Positions 9,206 through 19,994 of a stretch of 64,000 nucleotides of DNA are shown in pieces. The notes under the pieces were generated by a model, which was not told the DNA's origin, made no database searches, and worked only from the letters and a program-made list of their open reading frames with translations. How positions within the stretch are numbered: position 1 is the stretch's first letter; each line of letters begins with the position of its first letter. Source of the DNA: Vibrio coralliilyticus ATCC BAA-450. GTDB taxonomy: Bacteria; Pseudomonadota; Gammaproteobacteria; Enterobacterales; Vibrionaceae. The translations under genes were made by a program, and so were the position numbers. The DNA lies in the NCBI RefSeq assembly GCF_000176135.1, contig NZ_ACZN01000012.1, positions 62,001-126,000 on the forward strand, given 5' to 3'.

Positions 9206-10170
9206 AGCTCACTTCCTGTTACTTTCGAGCCCTGCTTGTCTAATCGGCAAACATGGACGAATCCTTCTTGGTTTTGTACGTAATTTTGTTCTAACCAGCG
9301 AGCAACTCGCTCAGCGACATCTTTATCTTTGCAAATACTAAACAGCGTCGGGCCACTTCCTGAAATGCCCGTCGCCAGAGCGCCTGCTGTTGCCGCATAT
9401 TTACGTGCATCAGCAAAGCCCGGTAGCAGTTTCTCACGATACGGTTCAGCGATCACGTCTTTGATCATCTTAGCCGCCAGCTCTGGCTGGTTCGAGTGGC
9501 AAGCATGGATAAAGCCGGCCAAGTGTCGACCATGAGCAATGATATCCTGACGACGATATTGAGATGGTAGGATCTCACGAGCTTCCGCCGTTGATACCTT
9601 AATACCCGGGTACGCCATTACCCAGTACCAGTCATCAAAACATGGCACTTCCTGACTGATGATGCCGAGCTCTTCAAGCATTAGTTGAACACCACCCAGA
9701 TAGCATGGTGCGACATTGTCGTAATGTACGCCACCAGATATCTGCCCTTCCATCTCACCCATTAATGCCAATAGCTCAGTTTTATCCAACGGATTACCAT
9801 GGAACTGGTTTAACGCATCCAGAGCCGCGACAATAGAGCAGGCACTGGAGCCTAACCCAGAACCGATCGGCATGTTCTTCTCAAGCGTCATTTCAAGAGG
9901 TAACAGAGTCACGCCTTTCTTATCTAGCTCTCTGGCGAACACTTGCCAACAATCATAAACGATATTTTCTTTAGGGTTTTCCGGTAGCTTGGAAACAAAA
10001 TCGCCCGCTGTTTTGAGGCTAAAAGACTCGTTTCCAGCTTTCACCATCACTCGGTCACCAAGCAAGGTGCCATCAATAGGCGATACCGCAGCACCGAGCA
10101 CATCAAAACCAACACTCACGTTACCTATTGACGCTGGGGCGTAAACCACCACATCCATACCACTACTCAT
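9202..10170 (-). CDS. thrB: Homoserine kinase
   Basis: A GHMP kinase that phosphorylates homoserine, the penultimate threonine step. [20 protein letters not shown] opens the protein, and the GHMP phosphate loop [17 protein letters not shown] lies near residue 95; a C-terminal [10 protein letters not shown] is also typical. I chose the ATG at 10170 (322 aa) because AGGGG in the last codons of thrA is spaced 9-10 bp from it. The ATG at 10158 (318 aa, MDVVVYAP) matches the usual family start and is the main alternative. It is separated by 5 nt from thrA and overlaps thrC by 4 nt. Confidence 0.95.
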   Translation of the reverse strand: MSSGMDVVVYAPASIGNVSVGFDVLGAAVSPIDGTLLGDRVMVKAGNESFSLKTAGDFVSKLPENPKENIVYDCWQVFARELDKKGVTLLPLEMTLEKNMPIGSGLGSSACSIVAALDALNQFHGNPLDKTELLALMGEMEGQISGGVHYDNVAPCYLGGVQLMLEELGIISQEVPCFDDWYWVMAYPGIKVSTAEAREILPSQYRRQDIIAHGRHLAGFIHACHSNQPELAAKMIKDVIAEPYREKLLPGFADARKYAATAGALATGISGSGPTLFSICKDKDVAERVARWLEQNYVQNQEGFVHVCRLDKQGSKVTGSEL

Positions 10171-10175
10171 TCGTT

Positions 10176-12635
10176 TTAAACCCCTAGTTTCCATCCTAAA
10201 GTACGCATCACATCTGAGAATACCCCAGCAGCAGTTACTTCTGTACCCGCACCATAACCACGCAATACCAGTGGAATTGGCTGATAGTAACGGCTGTAGA
10301 AGGCCAATGCGTTCTCACCATCCTTGATCTTGAACATAGGATCATTTTCATCAACGGCAGCAATGCTAACACGACATTGGCCATCATTGATTTCTCCAAC
10401 ATAACGTAGCACTTTGCCATCTTCCGCAGCCTTGGCAGACCACTCTTGAAAGTACGCATCCGCCTCAGGCAATCGTTCCATGAACTCATCTACGCTGCCT
10501 GAATCATCAAAACCTGGTGGTAATGCTTGATCAACAATCACATCTTCCAGTTCTAAATTCATGCCGGCTTCACGTGCAAGAATTAGTAGCTTACGAGCGA
10601 CATCCATACCAGACAGATCATCACGTGGATCTGGCTCGGTAAAGCCATTATCTTTAGCAATATTGGTTGCCTGACTTAGCGTCATACCTTCATCAAGCTT
10701 ACCGAAGATGTAGGACAGCGAACCAGAAAGAATTCCGCTAAAGCGCTCAAGTTCATCCCCTGCGGAGATAAGATTTTGCAGGTTTTCGATCACTGGTAGG
10801 CCAGCGCCAACTGTTGTTTCATACATTAACTTGCGACGTGAACTACGGGCAATATCGCGCAGCTGATGGTAATAGGCCATGCTCGCCGTGTTGGCTTTTT
10901 TGTTTGGTGTGACAACGTGGAAGCCCGCTGCCAAGAAATCCGCATATTGGTTAGCGATAGATTCCGAAGAGGTACAATCCACCAGCACTGGGTTGATAAT
11001 GTGGTTGCGCTGGACGAGAGAAATCAATCGCGCGAGGCTAAACTCTTCAGTTGCGTCGTTCATGCGGTCACGCCAGTGCTCTAAAGGCAGACCTTCACTA
11101 TCGAGCAGTAGCCCCTTGCTATTCGCCAAACCACAAACTCTTAGAATGATGCCTTTTTCCGCCAGTTTCGCTTGCTGACGCTGAATTTGATCCACCAGCT
11201 CACCACCAACGCCGCCTACACCAACCACAAATACATCCAAGAAGTGTTTAGAGTTAAACAGGTTCTCATGACACGCTTTGATCGCTTCAGAAATCTTATC
11301 TTCGGGGATCACAGCAGAAATCGCACGTTCCGATGAGCCTTGGGCGATAGCCACGATGTTAACGTTCACTTCTGCCAAAGATGAGAAGAACTGAGATGCG
11401 ACGCCGCGAGAAGTGCGCATACCATCACCAACCAGAGTAACAATGGCTACATCGTCCATAAACTCAACTGGCTCAAGAAGACCATCTTTGAGCTCCAACT
11501 CGAACGAGTCGCTGAGAGCTTGCTGAGCGATGGCTTTATCTTCCGCTTCAATACAGAAACTGATGCTGTACTCGGAAGAAGACTGAGTGATCAACACAAT
11601 TGAGACACCCGCTGAAGACATGGCACCGAAGACGCGGCTCGCCATTCCTACCATGCCTTTCATACCAGGACCTGAAACATTGACCATAGTCAGGTCGCTC
11701 AGCGTGGTAATACCCTTAATGGAAAGCTTGTCTTCCCCAGTATCTTGGCCGATTAACGTGCCCGCTCCTTGTGGGTTAAAGCTGTTTTTGATCAGACATG
11801 GGATATGGAATTGGGCAATCGGAGCAATAGTTTTAGGATGAAGTACGGAAGCGCCAAAGTAAGACAGCTCCATCGCTTCCTGATAGCTAAGTGATTTCAG
11901 TAGACGCGCATCATCAACCAGGCGTGGGTCACAGTTGTAGACGCCATCGACATCTGTCCAAATTTCGCAGCAATCAGCACGCAGACACGCTGCTAATACT
12001 GCAGCCGAGTAGTCAGAGCCGTTGCGACCTAGAGTGACAAGTTCGCCCTCTTCATTACCTGCAGTAAAGCCAGGCATGATATTGACGTGGCCTTTAGGCA
12101 GTGGATTTTGACGGAAATTCTGAGTAGAGACCTCAACATCAACCATAGCCTCTAAGTGTTCACCGTTCGCATAAAGGTATTTAACTGGATCAATCAGGCT
12201 AGCGGGTTGGCCTTTTGCTTCCAATACCGCTTTCATAAGCTGAATGGATACACGCTCACCTTTACTAATGATACGAGCATTGACGTTATCTGGACACATA
12301 CCCAGCAGGTTAATACCGTGCACAAACTGACGCAGTTGAGTCAGAGATGTTTTTACTTGGTTGTCATAGCCTGAACCATCAATGTTAGGCAGGACTTGTT
12401 TGATATCCTGATACAGATCGCGGAAAGAGTCTTCCAACTCAGCGATTTGCAGCTCGGCCTCACCATTTTTCAACGCTCCATCAATAACGGCAACCAGTTT
12501 ATTGGTTGTTTTACCTGGTGCAGAGAGAACAACAGCAACCTCTTCCTGCTGAGCATTATTAGCAATAATATCTGCTGCTCGTAAAAAACGATCAGCATCT
12601 GCTAATGATGAGCCTCCAAACTTTAAAACACGCAT
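10176..12635 (-). CDS. thrA: Bifunctional aspartokinase I/homoserine dehydrogenase I
   Basis: An 819-residue fused enzyme performing the first and third steps from aspartate to threonine. The aspartokinase half opens with [13 protein letters not shown] and carries [13 protein letters not shown] near residue 200. Tandem ACT regulatory domains follow around residues 315-460 (for example [12 protein letters not shown] and VTLVGDGM). The dehydrogenase half starts with [16 protein letters not shown] near residue 465, followed by the catalytic region with SGSLSYIFG. The ATG at 12635 has GGAGGAAGG just upstream and is favoured over one four codons earlier. It is first in the thr operon, under the leader-peptide attenuator at 12668-12799. 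Feedback by threonine is known for the family. Confidence 0.98.
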   Translation of the reverse strand: MRVLKFGGSSLADADRFLRAADIIANNAQQEEVAVVLSAPGKTTNKLVAVIDGALKNGEAELQIAELEDSFRDLYQDIKQVLPNIDGSGYDNQVKTSLTQLRQFVHGINLLGMCPDNVNARIISKGERVSIQLMKAVLEAKGQPASLIDPVKYLYANGEHLEAMVDVEVSTQNFRQNPLPKGHVNIMPGFTAGNEEGELVTLGRNGSDYSAAVLAACLRADCCEIWTDVDGVYNCDPRLVDDARLLKSLSYQEAMELSYFGASVLHPKTIAPIAQFHIPCLIKNSFNPQGAGTLIGQDTGEDKLSIKGITTLSDLTMVNVSGPGMKGMVGMASRVFGAMSSAGVSIVLITQSSSEYSISFCIEAEDKAIAQQALSDSFELELKDGLLEPVEFMDDVAIVTLVGDGMRTSRGVASQFFSSLAEVNVNIVAIAQGSSERAISAVIPEDKISEAIKACHENLFNSKHFLDVFVVGVGGVGGELVDQIQRQQAKLAEKGIILRVCGLANSKGLLLDSEGLPLEHWRDRMNDATEEFSLARLISLVQRNHIINPVLVDCTSSESIANQYADFLAAGFHVVTPNKKANTASMAYYHQLRDIARSSRRKLMYETTVGAGLPVIENLQNLISAGDELERFSGILSGSLSYIFGKLDEGMTLSQATNIAKDNGFTEPDPRDDLSGMDVARKLLILAREAGMNLELEDVIVDQALPPGFDDSGSVDEFMERLPEADAYFQEWSAKAAEDGKVLRYVGEINDGQCRVSIAAVDENDPMFKIKDGENALAFYSRYYQPIPLVLRGYGAGTEVTAAGVFSDVMRTLGWKLGV

Positions 12636-12667
12636 CCCTTCCTCCAAATATCTGTAAATTTAGTTAT

Positions 12668-12708
12668 AAAAAAAGGCCTGTATCTTGTGGGATACAGGCC
12701 TTTTTTTT
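12668..12708 (-). terminator. Attenuator terminator of the thr operon
   Basis: A perfect stem GGCCTGTATC/GATACAGGCC (extended by A/T pairs) with a 6-nt loop, followed by seven T on the minus strand, 33 bp before the thrA start. It lies between the Thr/Ile-rich leader peptide and thrA. The 5' arm (GCCTG, 12699-12695) can alternatively pair with CAGGC at 12732-12728 in the leader, giving an antiterminator. This is the classic transcription-attenuation layout. Confidence 0.88.
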
Positions 12709-12721
12709 GAATTTCTTTCGC

Positions 12722-12799
12722 TTAGCAGCCTGCCCCAACATGTGTAATGTCGGTAATAATAATGGTTGTGGTCATTACTAGGTGGCTGTGGTTTTGCAT
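12722..12799 (-). CDS. thrL: thr operon leader peptide
   Basis: A 25-codon ORF, MQNHSHLVMTTTIIITDIT followed by HVGAGC, ending 14 bp before the attenuator hairpin. Ten of its codons are Thr or Ile (ACC, ACA, ATT) clustered as TTTIIIT-D-IT, as expected for a peptide whose translation senses charged tRNA-Thr and tRNA-Ile. The leader RNA can form CAGCC (12788-12784) with GGCTG (12730-12726), competing with the antiterminator pairing. No clear Shine-Dalgarno precedes the ATG, so the exact start (here or the Met at codon 9) is not certain. The region has the expected order: peptide, competing stems, terminator. Confidence 0.82.
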   Translation of the reverse strand: MQNHSHLVMTTTIIITDITHVGAGC

Positions 12800-12839
12800 A
12801 GTTTAATTTTGTTGCGATTGTGTGTTTGCTTACCCATAC

Positions 12840-12868
12840 GTTTAACCTATTTGTTTAGCATGAGTCAA
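12840..12868 (-). promoter_or_regulatory. Candidate promoter of the thr operon
   Basis: On the minus strand TTGACT is followed after 17 bp by TTAAAC, a weak -10. The start would fall about 30 nt before thrL. The -35 is good and the -10 poor, so this is tentative. The stretch from here to 13069 contains no other gene. Confidence 0.4.
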
Positions 12869-13069
12869 CGAAAAGTTTTTATTTTTTGTTTACACTTCGG
12901 CCTAATTGGCTTCTGTGAGCCAGTTCAATAAGTTATCTCATCAGAAAACAAAATGAGTCAGAGTGCATATTAATTAGATCCAGTTTTAGCTGAAAAAGAT
13001 TCTCCCAGTGCTTTTGTTTTATGCTTTAATTGATCTTGCAGTGGATAAATAACGACCAAGGAGTGGCAA

Positions 13070-13531
13070 ATGAAAAAAACACTAAGCCTTTTGCTTACTC
13101 TTGTTGCGTGCTCGTCAGTGGCTACAGAGCTCCCTGCTTTACCATCACAGCAAAAAGCATCCCCACATAAGCTATTCCTCTCCAGTGAGACCGATCAACA
13201 CGACTTTGATACTTGGAAGATTGATGGCGGTTACTCTTATAATGTGTTTGATAACATTGATTTGTATGTAGGAGCCCGTGTTAATCAAGGGAGTAATACC
13301 AACGAAAGTGGATTTTTAAGTGGTGTAAGCTATCAGATAACGCCAAGAGTCTCGGTAAAAAGTACCCTGCATTCTTACAACGAAGAAAACACGGCAGAGG
13401 GGACGGATAAAGTCATTGCCGCAGAAGTTTCAAGTCGCATGAGATTGACTGAAAATCTCGATCTCCATGCCACTCTCGAACATCAAGAGTGGCAACAAGA
13501 GCTGGAAGTCGGTATCGGCTTTCGCTTCTAA
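13070..13531 (+). CDS. Small secreted/outer-membrane beta-barrel-like protein, function unknown
   Basis: A 153-residue protein with a Sec signal peptide ([20 protein letters not shown]) behind a strong AAGGAGT Shine-Dalgarno. The mature part alternates polar and hydrophobic residues in strand-like blocks ([47 protein letters not shown]) and ends in GIGFRF. A terminal Phe after such strands is the usual signal for outer-membrane barrel assembly. At this size it could hold only a few strands, so it may be a small barrel or part of an oligomer. I do not recognise the family. It converges with the RraA-like gene, the two stops overlapping by 4 nt. Confidence 0.75.
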   Translation: MKKTLSLLLTLVACSSVATELPALPSQQKASPHKLFLSSETDQHDFDTWKIDGGYSYNVFDNIDLYVGARVNQGSNTNESGFLSGVSYQITPRVSVKSTLHSYNEENTAEGTDKVIAAEVSSRMRLTENLDLHATLEHQEWQQELEVGIGFRF

Positions 13532-14013
13532 CTCCAATCCAACAATTCTGTAGAGGTTAACACTCCATTCCAGTCGGCGTAGACGTAGTCGCCAGGCTGG
13601 ATCATTTGGTTGTGTATCGTCAAAGTCACATTCGTATCACCCGCCCCACGCTTTTCCGTTTTAAATGGGCTGGTTCCGAGCGCCTTGACTCCCAGTTCCA
13701 TTTCCGCCATTGCAGCTGCATCACGGATCGCACCATAAACAATTACGCCTTCCCAATTGTTATCAATCGCTAGGATCACCAATTGATCACCAAGCAAGGC
13801 TTTTTGGCAGGAACCATGCCCATCGACGATCAGCACTTTGCCTTTACCGTCCTGGCTTAAGGTTTCTCTCACTTTGGAGTTATCGTGATAGCAGCGCACC
13901 GTGACAATTTCTCCCCAGAATGCACTTTTGTTACCAAAAGTGTGTAGGGGCAAATCCAACGACGTTACTTTATCTTCATGTTTATCACATATATCCGGTG
14001 TTATATCTTTCAT
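13528..14013 (-). CDS. RraA-family protein (RNase E regulator paralogue or aldolase-like)
   Basis: A 161-residue protein of the RraA/HMG-aldolase fold. RraA hallmarks seen are [36 protein letters not shown] and the C-terminal [13 protein letters not shown]. coli RraA binds RNase E and lowers its activity. This protein has Arg-Asp in YGAIRDA, where the class II aldolase members place their metal-linked Asp, whereas as I recall E. coli RraA has Arg-Gln. Vibrios are known to carry more than one RraA homologue, and this location between thrA and arcA suggests the second paralogue. GGAGG lies just before the start. The choice between a regulator and an enzyme is open. Confidence 0.85.
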   Translation of the reverse strand: MKDITPDICDKHEDKVTSLDLPLHTFGNKSAFWGEIVTVRCYHDNSKVRETLSQDGKGKVLIVDGHGSCQKALLGDQLVILAIDNNWEGVIVYGAIRDAAAMAEMELGVKALGTSPFKTEKRGAGDTNVTLTIHNQMIQPGDYVYADWNGVLTSTELLDWS

Positions 14014-14042
14014 TTTTCCTCCATGAATATGGCTTTAATTTC

Positions 14043-14432
14043 TTATCTGCATCGATACTTCCACTCACCTAAACTGACTTTCGCTTTGTCAGCCAGACAG
14101 GAGAGTAAAAACAGCTCATTACCATCAACATAGTAAATCGCGTTCTGCTGATATTTACGCCCTAGCTCTAGTGCCTGTAGCTCATCAATATCGACGGCGA
14201 AACTCTCTTCAGCCCAACCGAAACTTTCATCTCCCACTAACACTTCAACAAAGTAAGTATGGCTAAATTCTTGAACTAAGTAGCGATTATTTCGCTGATT
14301 TTGTTGTTTGGACTGCCACTGACTGGCGGGGTTCCACGCCGTGATAATGGCAAACTGATGACAGCTCGGCGAGCGAATGAATTTGAAGTAAGGGTCTGAA
14401 TATTCTTGCCAAAGTTGTGCATCAACCATCAT
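14043..14432 (-). CDS. DUF3293 domain protein
   Basis: A protein of about 129 residues without signal peptide or membrane segment. It matches the pattern I associate with DUF3293: FKFIRSPSCHQFAIITAWNP near the N-terminus, SQWQSKQQNQRNNRYL, then ESFGWAEESFAVDIDELQALELGRKYQQNAIYYV. The function of this family is unknown. Two adjacent ATG codons (14432, 14429) and an upstream GTG (14441) are possible starts, and no strong ribosome binding site decides between them. It lies 29 bp upstream of the RraA-like gene on the same strand and is probably cotranscribed, with arcA divergent. Confidence 0.75.
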   Translation of the reverse strand: MMVDAQLWQEYSDPYFKFIRSPSCHQFAIITAWNPASQWQSKQQNQRNNRYLVQEFSHTYFVEVLVGDESFGWAEESFAVDIDELQALELGRKYQQNAIYYVDGNELFLLSCLADKAKVSLGEWKYRCR

Positions 14433-14530
14433 ATAAACCACAGTTTTACATTTGTTTTAGACTATTAATATTTGTTACATTCGAACTCTTGATATAAATC
14501 AACAAAGTGCATGGAATTAACATTCTGACG

Positions 14531-14559
14531 TTGTTAGCATGCTGTTAACATTATAGAAT
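14531..14559 (+). promoter_or_regulatory. arcA promoter with overlapping ArcA-box repeat
   Basis: -35 TTGTTA, 17-bp spacer, -10 TAGAAT. Within it, TGTTAG (14532-14537) and TGTTAA (14543-14548) are direct repeats with an 11-bp period, the pattern of ArcA-P binding sites (TGTTAA repeated every 11 bp). Bound ArcA would cover the -35 and spacer, suggesting autorepression. The predicted leader is about 190 nt long and contains a 9-bp hairpin (AACCAAAGA/TCTTTGGTT, 14632-14670 region) and a cluster of GGA motifs at 14588-14624. Confidence 0.6.
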
Positions 14560-14757
14560 CCGCCTCAAAGACTAATAGAACGTGTGAGGAAAAGGGACCT
14601 CAAGAAGCGAATTGGGACCAAGGAAGGCGGGCAACCAAAGAAACAATGTATTTTTACAGTCTTTGGTTTATTATCAACATCACATTACCTGTATGTTAGG
14701 TTTTTGCCTAGAATTTATTCTATTAGCACAATTTTTTCACAAGTTTAGGTACCGCCA

Positions 14758-15474
14758 ATGCAAACCCCGCACATTCTTATTGTTGAAGATGAGCAAGTAA
14801 CTCGTAACACTCTAAAGAGTATTTTTGAAGCAGAGGGATACGCTGTTTTCGAGGCCAGTGACGGTGAAGAGATGCACCAGGTGTTGTCTGACAACCAGGT
14901 AAATCTGGTTATTATGGACATCAACCTTCCAGGTAAAAATGGCCTTCTGCTTGCACGTGAACTGCGTGAGCAAGCAAATGTGGCATTAATGTTCCTGACT
15001 GGTCGTGACAACGAAGTCGACAAGATCCTTGGTCTTGAGATCGGTGCAGACGACTACATTACTAAGCCGTTCAACCCACGCGAACTCACTATCCGTGCTC
15101 GTAACCTGCTAAACCGCTCGATGAGCACCAGTGTAGTAACGGAAGAGAAACGTAGCGTTGAGAAATACGAATTCAACGGCTGGGTATTGGATATCAATAG
15201 TCGCTCACTGGTTAGCCCAAGTGGCGATGGCTACAAGCTACCACGTTCTGAGTTCCGTGCCCTGCTTCACTTCTGTGAAAACCCTGGCAAGATCCAGACA
15301 CGTGCTGACCTGCTTAAGAAGATGACTGGTCGTGAGCTTAAGCCACATGACCGTACTGTCGATGTGACTATCCGTCGTATCCGTAAGCACTTTGAGTCAG
15401 TCTCTGGTACGCCAGAAATCATCGCGACAATTCATGGTGAAGGTTACCGATTCTGTGGTGATTTAGAAGAGTAA
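14758..15474 (+). CDS. arcA: Aerobic respiration control response regulator ArcA
   Basis: A 238-residue OmpR-family response regulator of the Arc system, which represses aerobic metabolism genes under low oxygen when phosphorylated by ArcB. The receiver domain (residues 1-120) has the acidic pair in ILIVEDEQ, the phospho-acceptor Asp in [11 protein letters not shown] (near residue 54), Thr in MFLTGRD and Lys in DDYITKPF. The C-terminal winged helix includes [12 protein letters not shown] and [14 protein letters not shown]. The length equals E. coli ArcA. arcB is not in this window. A terminator follows within 50 bp. Confidence 0.98.
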   Translation: MQTPHILIVEDEQVTRNTLKSIFEAEGYAVFEASDGEEMHQVLSDNQVNLVIMDINLPGKNGLLLARELREQANVALMFLTGRDNEVDKILGLEIGADDYITKPFNPRELTIRARNLLNRSMSTSVVTEEKRSVEKYEFNGWVLDINSRSLVSPSGDGYKLPRSEFRALLHFCENPGKIQTRADLLKKMTGRELKPHDRTVDVTIRRIRKHFESVSGTPEIIATIHGEGYRFCGDLEE

Positions 15475-15493
15475 TCACCGAGATGAAGAAAGA

Positions 15494-15521
15494 AAAATGG
15501 AGCCAATTGGCTCCATTTTTT
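15494..15521. terminator. Terminator after arcA
   Basis: Stem AAATGGAGCC/GGCTCCATTT with an AATT centre, followed by T tracts; A/T flanks on both sides also allow it to act on the minus strand for hldE. Confidence 0.85.
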
Positions 15522-15614
15522 GTTTTTTCTTTGTCAGCTGTGACTAAAATGGTAACAACTTATGAGCAAACTTTGATTCAGGCAGAGCTTAATAACACTC
15601 TGCCGAATGTGCCT

Positions 15615-17045
15615 TTAGCCTTTGCCACCTTTGATGGCATCAATGATCTCAGTCGTTGAGCAACCATCTTCAAAGTTAAGTACTTTAACTTCACCTCCAT
15701 TGGCAATCACTTCTTTACCACCCGCAATCTCTTCAGGCTTGTAATCACCGCCTTTCACAAGCATGTCTGGCAATACTTCTGAAATCAGGCGTTGAGGCGT
15801 TTCTTCGCCAAACGGGACAACCCAATCAACCGCACCAAGACCAGCCAGAACCGCCATACGGCGATCTGTTGGGTTAACCGGACGACCAGGGCCTTTCAAA
15901 CGCTTAACAGATTCATCCGTGTTCACAGCGACAATCAGGCGGTCACCCAATTCAGCAGCATGGTTCAGGTAAGAAACGTGTCCAGCGTGCAGAATGTCGA
16001 AGCAACCATTGGTCATCACTACCTTCTCGCCCTTCGATTGTGCGTTCTTGACCGCTTCAATCAGAGCCTGTTCAGTGATGACACCAAAATCAGTGTCTTG
16101 ACTACCATGAACCGCTTCCGCCAATTCAATGGTTGATACCGTTGATGTACCCAGCTTACCAACCACGACACCTGCGGCTGCATTTGCCAATGCACAAGCT
16201 TCATCAAGCGGTTTACCCGCAGCAACTGACGCAGCAAGGACAGAAATCACAGTATCACCGGCACCTGTAACGTCATAGACCTCTTTGGCAAGAGTTGGCA
16301 GGTGGAACGGCTCCTGACCGCGGCGTAGTAATGTCATACCGTGTTCACTGCGCGTCACCAACAGTGCCTCAAAGTCGAACTCTTCAATCAGCGCTAAGCC
16401 TTTCTCGACCAGTTCTTCTTCAGATTTTACCTTACCCACAACCAGCTCAAATTCTGCCATGTTTGGAGTCAGTAATGTCGCACCACGGTAGCGTTCAAAG
16501 TCTGCGCCTTTAGGGTCAATAAACACAGGAACCTTGGCAGCACGTGCTTTCTGAATAAACTGCTGAACGTGCTCCAATGCACCTTTCGCATAATCAGACA
16601 GAACAACCGACTTCACTTTTGGCAATGCCTGTTCCATACGGTCTAAAATCAGCTCGGCATCGGTATTTTCAAATTTGTCTTCGAAATCTAGGCGAATCAG
16701 CTGCTGACCACGGCTCAAAACACGAAGTTTAGTAATAGTTGGATAGTTTGGCAGAGCCACAAAGTCACACTTTACTTTCAGTGCAGACAGCGTCTCATTG
16801 AGCACTTTGGCAGGCTCATCAATCCCAGTTAAACCTACGATATGCGCATGGCCGCCCAAAGAAGCAATGTTCATTGCTACGTTAGCTGCACCGCCTGGAC
16901 GCTCCTCGTTATTTTCTACTTTTACTACAGGAACTGGGGCTTCTGGGGAAATGCGTCCAGTAGGGCCATACCAGTAACGATCAAGCATGACGTCACCGAT
17001 GATCAATACACCAGAATCACTATAGTTCGGTAGGATTGGTTTCAT
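15615..17045 (-). CDS. hldE: Bifunctional heptose-7-phosphate kinase / heptose-1-phosphate adenylyltransferase
   Basis: A 476-residue enzyme making ADP-heptose precursors for the LPS inner core. The N-terminal ribokinase-like domain (residues 1-320) shows [17 protein letters not shown] near residue 48 and the anion-hole motif [15 protein letters not shown] near residue 262. The C-terminal cytidylyltransferase-like domain has [18 protein letters not shown] near residue 345, with the HxGH signature, and [17 protein letters not shown]. It lies 60 bp downstream of glnE on the same strand, the same pairing as in E. coli (ygiF-glnE-hldE). Confidence 0.97.
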   Translation of the reverse strand: MKPILPNYSDSGVLIIGDVMLDRYWYGPTGRISPEAPVPVVKVENNEERPGGAANVAMNIASLGGHAHIVGLTGIDEPAKVLNETLSALKVKCDFVALPNYPTITKLRVLSRGQQLIRLDFEDKFENTDAELILDRMEQALPKVKSVVLSDYAKGALEHVQQFIQKARAAKVPVFIDPKGADFERYRGATLLTPNMAEFELVVGKVKSEEELVEKGLALIEEFDFEALLVTRSEHGMTLLRRGQEPFHLPTLAKEVYDVTGAGDTVISVLAASVAAGKPLDEACALANAAAGVVVGKLGTSTVSTIELAEAVHGSQDTDFGVITEQALIEAVKNAQSKGEKVVMTNGCFDILHAGHVSYLNHAAELGDRLIVAVNTDESVKRLKGPGRPVNPTDRRMAVLAGLGAVDWVVPFGEETPQRLISEVLPDMLVKGGDYKPEEIAGGKEVIANGGEVKVLNFEDGCSTTEIIDAIKGGKG

Positions 17046-17105
17046 TATGGGTCTCCAAATTCTAATTCGGGCAAGAGTTTAACACAGGGGATAAGGACCC
17101 TAAAC

Positions 17106-19946
17106 CTATTCTAGCCACTCATGCCAAAGCGCTTTAACCAGCTCTCGCTCTTTGGTCAGTTTTTCTTCAGCCACATCCGCATCGAGATTGAGCAAATTGC
17201 GATGGTGAATTTGATCGCGCATCGTTGTGTATGCCTGAGTCAATGCCATCGCAGGGGCTTCATCCAGAATGCTTTGTGCCATCATGGATTCAAAGATTCG
17301 GACGTTATCACTCCATCGAGTCAGCTTAGGCTTTTCATGACTAAATCTTAAGACCAGATACTGAGCAAGAAATTCCACATCGGTAATACCACCAGGGTCT
17401 TGTTTGAGCATAAAACGGCCTGACTTTTTCCCACCAAGGTGTTCACGCATTTTCACCCGCATCTCAGCCACATCCGTTTTGAGCTTTGATTCCTCTCGCG
17501 CCAAACTCAAGATGTCGTGCCTTGTTTGAGAAAATGCCTGTTGTAGAGGTTGATCGCCGTAGATCATCCGAGCCCTCACTAACGCTTGGTGTTCCCATGT
17601 CCAGGCTTCATTATGCTGGTATTCATCAAATGCATCTGCCGGACTTACTAGCAAGCCCGAAGCCCCTGAAGGGCGTAAGCGAGTATCCGCCTCGTACAAG
17701 ATGCCTGATGCCGTTCTTGTTGAGAATATATGGATGATGCGCTGCGCCAAACGTAAGTAAAATTGACGGCCATCAATCTCTTTTTTGCCATCGGTATAGG
17801 CATGAACTGGGCAGTCATGCATAAAGACGATATCCAGATCCGAGTTGTACCCCAGCTCCCAGCCGCCCACTTTGCCGTAACCAATCACAGCAAAGCCTCG
17901 ACCCTCTCTGTCTTTTAAGTGCGTCGGCTCACCATATTTCTCCGCCATTTGCAGCCACGCTTGATTCACCACAGACTCAACAATCGCTTCGGCGAGGTAA
18001 GTTAAGTGGTCACTGACTTTCATGACAGGCAGCACTCCTGCAATGTCTGCAGCAGCAATGCGTAAAATACAGATCTGCTTGAACTGACGCAGTGCTTCCA
18101 TCTGTTGCTCCATATCGTCTTCCGGGATACGAGCAAGGAAATCACGCAGTTCAGTGCGGTAGCTTTCCAATGGTACGGGATTGTATAACTGCTGAGGGTC
18201 AATCAACTCATCAAGCAGAATCGGATAACGCCCAAGTTGCTCTGAAATCATTGGACTGGCCGTGCAAAGGCGAACCAGTTGTGTCAGTGCCGCTGGGTGC
18301 TCATCCAGCAATTCCAGATAAGTTGTTCGGGTCACTATCTTATGTAGTAAATGCAGGACGCGAGGTAAACCAAATTTGGCATCCTGATGAGAATATATGG
18401 CCGCGAATATCTTCGGCATTAAGCGGTTGAGCACTTCCCTGCCTCTTGGGCCCAGCGTTTTCTTGGCTAAGTCTTTCTTAAACTGAATGATGGTCGACGC
18501 CATCTCAGCGGCCTCAGTAGTGCCAATGTCCTGTTCTAGAACCGCTTCAATTACGTCGGGCTTTTCCGCCATGTCCCATAGTTCATGGAAGTGCTTGGCG
18601 ACTTCTGAACACTCTTCTTCCTCATCGCCGATAAGATTATTGAATACTTGATGGACGTTGTGCATATGTTGACGCACTTGTTCGATTAACGAGGTCCAAT
18701 CTGGATACCCCATTGCAACAGCGAGTTGCAATTGTTCATTCTCACATTCAGGCAGTGTTTGCGTTTGCTTGTCGGCCATTGCCTGCAACAGGTTCTCTAA
18801 CCGGCGCAGGAATTTATACGACAGCTTAAGGTTATTAACCTCTTCACTGGTCAGCTGCTCCAACTCTTCAATCGCATCGAGGGTCACTAACAACCCGCGT
18901 TGGCGCAGATTCGGCTCACGGCCACCACGAATCAACTGAAATACCTGAGCGATAAACTCAATTTCACGAATGCCGCCCGCGCCGAGTTTAATATTGTTGC
19001 TTAACCCCCGTCGACGCACTTCGCTGCTGATCATCGACTTCATACGCCTCAGGGACTGAATCGCACTGAAGTCGATGTAGCGACGGAACACAAACGGACG
19101 CAGCATCTGACGCAACTCTTGATACTGTGGGTACATTTCACGCCCCATCACTCGCGCTTTAATCATTGCGTAGCGTTCCCAGTCGCGCCCCTGCTCCTGA
19201 TAGTAATCTTCGAGCGCTGCGTAGCTCATCACCAATGGACCGCTGTCGCCAAAAGGACGCAAGCGCATGTCCACGCGATAACAGAAGCCATCAAAGGTCT
19301 GCTGGTCGAGCGCTTTGATTATGCGTTGTCCTAGACGAGTAAAAAACTGAGCATTGGCAATGCTACGACGAGCACCTTGAGTCTCACCGTTCTCCGGATA
19401 AGTAAAGATCAGATCGATATCTGAAGAGAAGTTCAGCTCACCACCACCCAGTTTACCCATACCAATAACCAGCATAGGCTGCGCCTCACCTGCATCATTG
19501 CATGGCGTGCCCCACAGCTCACAACACGCTTTGTACTGCCACTGATAGGTTTCGAAAATCATTGCTTCTGCCAACTGAGACAGATGCTCTAGGCTTTGCT
19601 CAAGCTTCCAATTACCTATGAAGTCACGCCATGCAATGTATGTCATCTCTCGATTACGAAACTGTCTGAGTACTCGGTGACCTTGCATTTCATCACTGCA
19701 TCCAGCCAATAACTCGGCCAAACGCTGTCGATATGTTTCGTGTCGAGACTCTACCTCTAACATCTTTGGCAAGTGTTGATGCAAATACTCATCTTGCTGC
19801 AGGGTATCGACAATAAACTGACTCAATCCGGCCACATAATTGAGCTCCTCACGATAAGAGTCAGGCCACTCTTGAATAGCCTGATGTTGCAGTAAGGACT
19901 CCAGAGCAGTCTGGGAAACAGAAGCAAGACTCGCGGGCAATTGCAT
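17106..19946 (-). CDS. glnE: Glutamine synthetase adenylyltransferase/deadenylase
   Basis: A 946-residue bifunctional enzyme, full length for the family, that adds or removes AMP on glutamine synthetase in response to PII. Two homologous nucleotidyltransferase domains are evident: [20 protein letters not shown] near residue 165 (deadenylylase) and [20 protein letters not shown] near residue 692 (adenylylase), each with the G-G/S-x-D-x-D core. [13 protein letters not shown] and [12 protein letters not shown] also recur in both halves. It lies between a chemoreceptor gene, from which it is separated by a terminator, and hldE. Confidence 0.98.
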   Translation of the reverse strand: MQLPASLASVSQTALESLLQHQAIQEWPDSYREELNYVAGLSQFIVDTLQQDEYLHQHLPKMLEVESRHETYRQRLAELLAGCSDEMQGHRVLRQFRNREMTYIAWRDFIGNWKLEQSLEHLSQLAEAMIFETYQWQYKACCELWGTPCNDAGEAQPMLVIGMGKLGGGELNFSSDIDLIFTYPENGETQGARRSIANAQFFTRLGQRIIKALDQQTFDGFCYRVDMRLRPFGDSGPLVMSYAALEDYYQEQGRDWERYAMIKARVMGREMYPQYQELRQMLRPFVFRRYIDFSAIQSLRRMKSMISSEVRRRGLSNNIKLGAGGIREIEFIAQVFQLIRGGREPNLRQRGLLVTLDAIEELEQLTSEEVNNLKLSYKFLRRLENLLQAMADKQTQTLPECENEQLQLAVAMGYPDWTSLIEQVRQHMHNVHQVFNNLIGDEEEECSEVAKHFHELWDMAEKPDVIEAVLEQDIGTTEAAEMASTIIQFKKDLAKKTLGPRGREVLNRLMPKIFAAIYSHQDAKFGLPRVLHLLHKIVTRTTYLELLDEHPAALTQLVRLCTASPMISEQLGRYPILLDELIDPQQLYNPVPLESYRTELRDFLARIPEDDMEQQMEALRQFKQICILRIAAADIAGVLPVMKVSDHLTYLAEAIVESVVNQAWLQMAEKYGEPTHLKDREGRGFAVIGYGKVGGWELGYNSDLDIVFMHDCPVHAYTDGKKEIDGRQFYLRLAQRIIHIFSTRTASGILYEADTRLRPSGASGLLVSPADAFDEYQHNEAWTWEHQALVRARMIYGDQPLQQAFSQTRHDILSLAREESKLKTDVAEMRVKMREHLGGKKSGRFMLKQDPGGITDVEFLAQYLVLRFSHEKPKLTRWSDNVRIFESMMAQSILDEAPAMALTQAYTTMRDQIHHRNLLNLDADVAEEKLTKERELVKALWHEWLE

Positions 19947-19994
19947 GGTTCTTCCTTGGGTCGATAAATTCGTTGATAGGGATTTTATACCAAT

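Noticed and set aside
12778..12837. Alternative 19-residue leader peptide upstream of thrA (MGKQTHNRNKIK...)
   Set aside because: It has an AGG at good spacing and some Thr codons, but it lacks Ile runs, ends far from the terminator and may start upstream of the predicted transcript. The overlapping TTTIIIT peptide explains the attenuator better.
14612..14800. 62-codon open frame across the arcA leader and start
   Set aside because: Overlaps the arcA start out of frame, no Shine-Dalgarno, no recognisable sequence.
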